Assembly (NCBI GenBank): GCA_026387555.1
Contig: JAPLLM010000041.1
Coordinates: 1-6,439 of the forward strand
Direction of reading: 5' to 3'
DNA length: 6,439 nucleotides
From: Candidatus Omnitrophota bacterium
Lineage (GTDB): Bacteria > Omnitrophota > Gorgyraeia > Gygaellales > Profunditerraquicolaceae
Shown: positions 5,756-6,439 of the stretch, in pieces
Numbering within the stretch: position 1 is the first letter of the stretch
Layout: each line of letters opens with the position of its first letter
The notes under the pieces: model-generated
Database searches by the model: none
Seen by the model: only the letters and a program-made list of their open reading frames with translations
Told to the model about the DNA's origin: nothing
Position numbers and translations under genes: made by a program

Positions 5756-6439
5756 TTATACTCTCTTGTGCGTTCCGCGATTCTTTACAGGGCGCTCGAA
5801 TGGCAGGACTTTTTCAAAATGCTGATAATCTTTCAAAGATTTCCAGTTCCCTCCCCAGGTCCAGTCCAGGCGTTTAAATGTTTTTACTACCGGAGAACCC
5901 TCATAGAGCGTCCCCGGCCTGCTTGTATTATACACCGCTCCGGGAGGCAATACTCTATTCCTTTTGATATAAGGATTCTGCACCGGGTTAATATCAATGG
6001 CGAAGCCGTAAGCATGATTGGAGAGTGATCTTGCGCCGGTTGCTGTCCGGTAATTAAATGCGGATGTGTTATTCGCCATCATCGATTGATCATCACTATT
6101 CCACTTCCCATTCCTATAAAACCGGTCATGGGAAATGGGGATGACGGACTTAATAGGAAATCTTGTATTTAATGCCACCTTGAAAACTTCCCGGATATCA
6201 GGCACCAGCCTTTCATCGATGACCAGCTGGCCCTTATGGATCTTGCCGTCAAATGAATAATATAATACGTCTATCAGTCTTTGTCTTTTCTTAAATTCAG
6301 GCGGGCTGTACTTTCTAAGAGCTGAAGATAATGACATATTACAATCAATGATGGGATTTTGGAGTGAACCCAGAGGCGCGCGTTCAGGCGCCCTTCCTGT
6401 TCCGACACCGACTGTAGCGCAACCGGATAAGACTAAAGC
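5756..6439 (-). CDS. M15C-type peptidase lipoprotein, N-terminus cut by window edge
   Basis: The frame stays open to the right edge; 227 residues are visible. The first visible residues read ALVLSGCATVGVG, a lipobox (LSGC) after a hydrophobic stretch, so the mature protein probably begins at that cysteine as a lipid-anchored envelope enzyme. An ATG at 6335-6337 lies 27 residues past the cysteine and has no ribosome binding site, so it is an internal Met. The catalytic domain has GARSLSNHAYGFAIDINPVQNPY with zinc ligands His and Asp in the family's SxHxxxxxxD pattern. It also has W.WGGNWKSLKDYQHFE with the third ligand His and the Asp three residues before it as likely catalytic base. This is the signature of M15C D-alanyl-D-alanine/L-Ala-D-Glu type peptidases that trim peptidoglycan stems. 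The tail is basic. The zinc-ribbon gene follows after 1 nt. Precise bond cleaved cannot be told. Confidence 0.88.
   Translation of the reverse strand, partial: ALVLSGCATVGVGTGRAPERAPLGSLQNPIIDCNMSLSSALRKYSPPEFKKRQRLIDVLYYSFDGKIHKGQLVIDERLVPDIREVFKVALNTRFPIKSVIPISHDRFYRNGKWNSDDQSMMANNTSAFNYRTATGARSLSNHAYGFAIDINPVQNPYIKRNRVLPPGAVYNTSRPGTLYEGSPVVKTFKRLDWTWGGNWKSLKDYQHFEKVLPFERPVKNRGTHKRV

Overview
All genes read on the minus strand, so gene order runs from the right end of the window to the left. The mix points to an uncultured, Gram-negative-type bacterium of moderate GC: a lipoprotein signal with a lipobox, AsmA-type inner-membrane-anchored proteins, a DUF3568-like domain, an M15 peptidase and a DUF362 ferredoxin. 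It resembles what I associate with Omnitrophota-like lineages, but that placement is an inference, because no marker gene (rRNA, ribosomal protein) is present.

First unit, about 6439 to 2905: the gene body of an M15C-type cell-wall peptidase whose lipoprotein signal runs off the right edge, a zinc-ribbon membrane protein, an 84-residue Smr-like protein that probably starts at CTG, a secreted chagasin-type (I42) peptidase inhibitor, a DUF362 protein with two [4Fe-4S] motifs, and a DUF4239 (bestrophin-like) membrane protein. Gaps are 1 to 45 nt and no convincing terminator separates the genes, so this looks like one long transcription unit, partly concerned with the envelope.

Second unit, about 2895 to 429: a second, more degenerate Smr-like paralogue, a 56-residue HicB-like small protein, an AsmA-like protein fused to a DUF3568-like C-terminal domain, and a second AsmA-family protein joined to it by a 4-nt ATGA overlap. 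The 46-nt spacer in front holds a promoter-like pair of hexamers inside a two-part inverted repeat that also covers the Shine-Dalgarno sequence.

Third unit, 411 to the left edge: a partial SpeD (S-adenosylmethionine decarboxylase) homologue behind its own strong-looking promoter. It keeps the processing serine and the catalytic His and Cys but has lost the residues normally used to hold AdoMet, so its substrate may have changed.

No mobile element, CRISPR, tRNA or rRNA was seen. The most interesting points are the divergent SpeD, the AsmA-DUF3568 fusion with its Smr/HicB-like partners, the duplicated Smr-like proteins, and two promoters that lie almost on top of their start codons.
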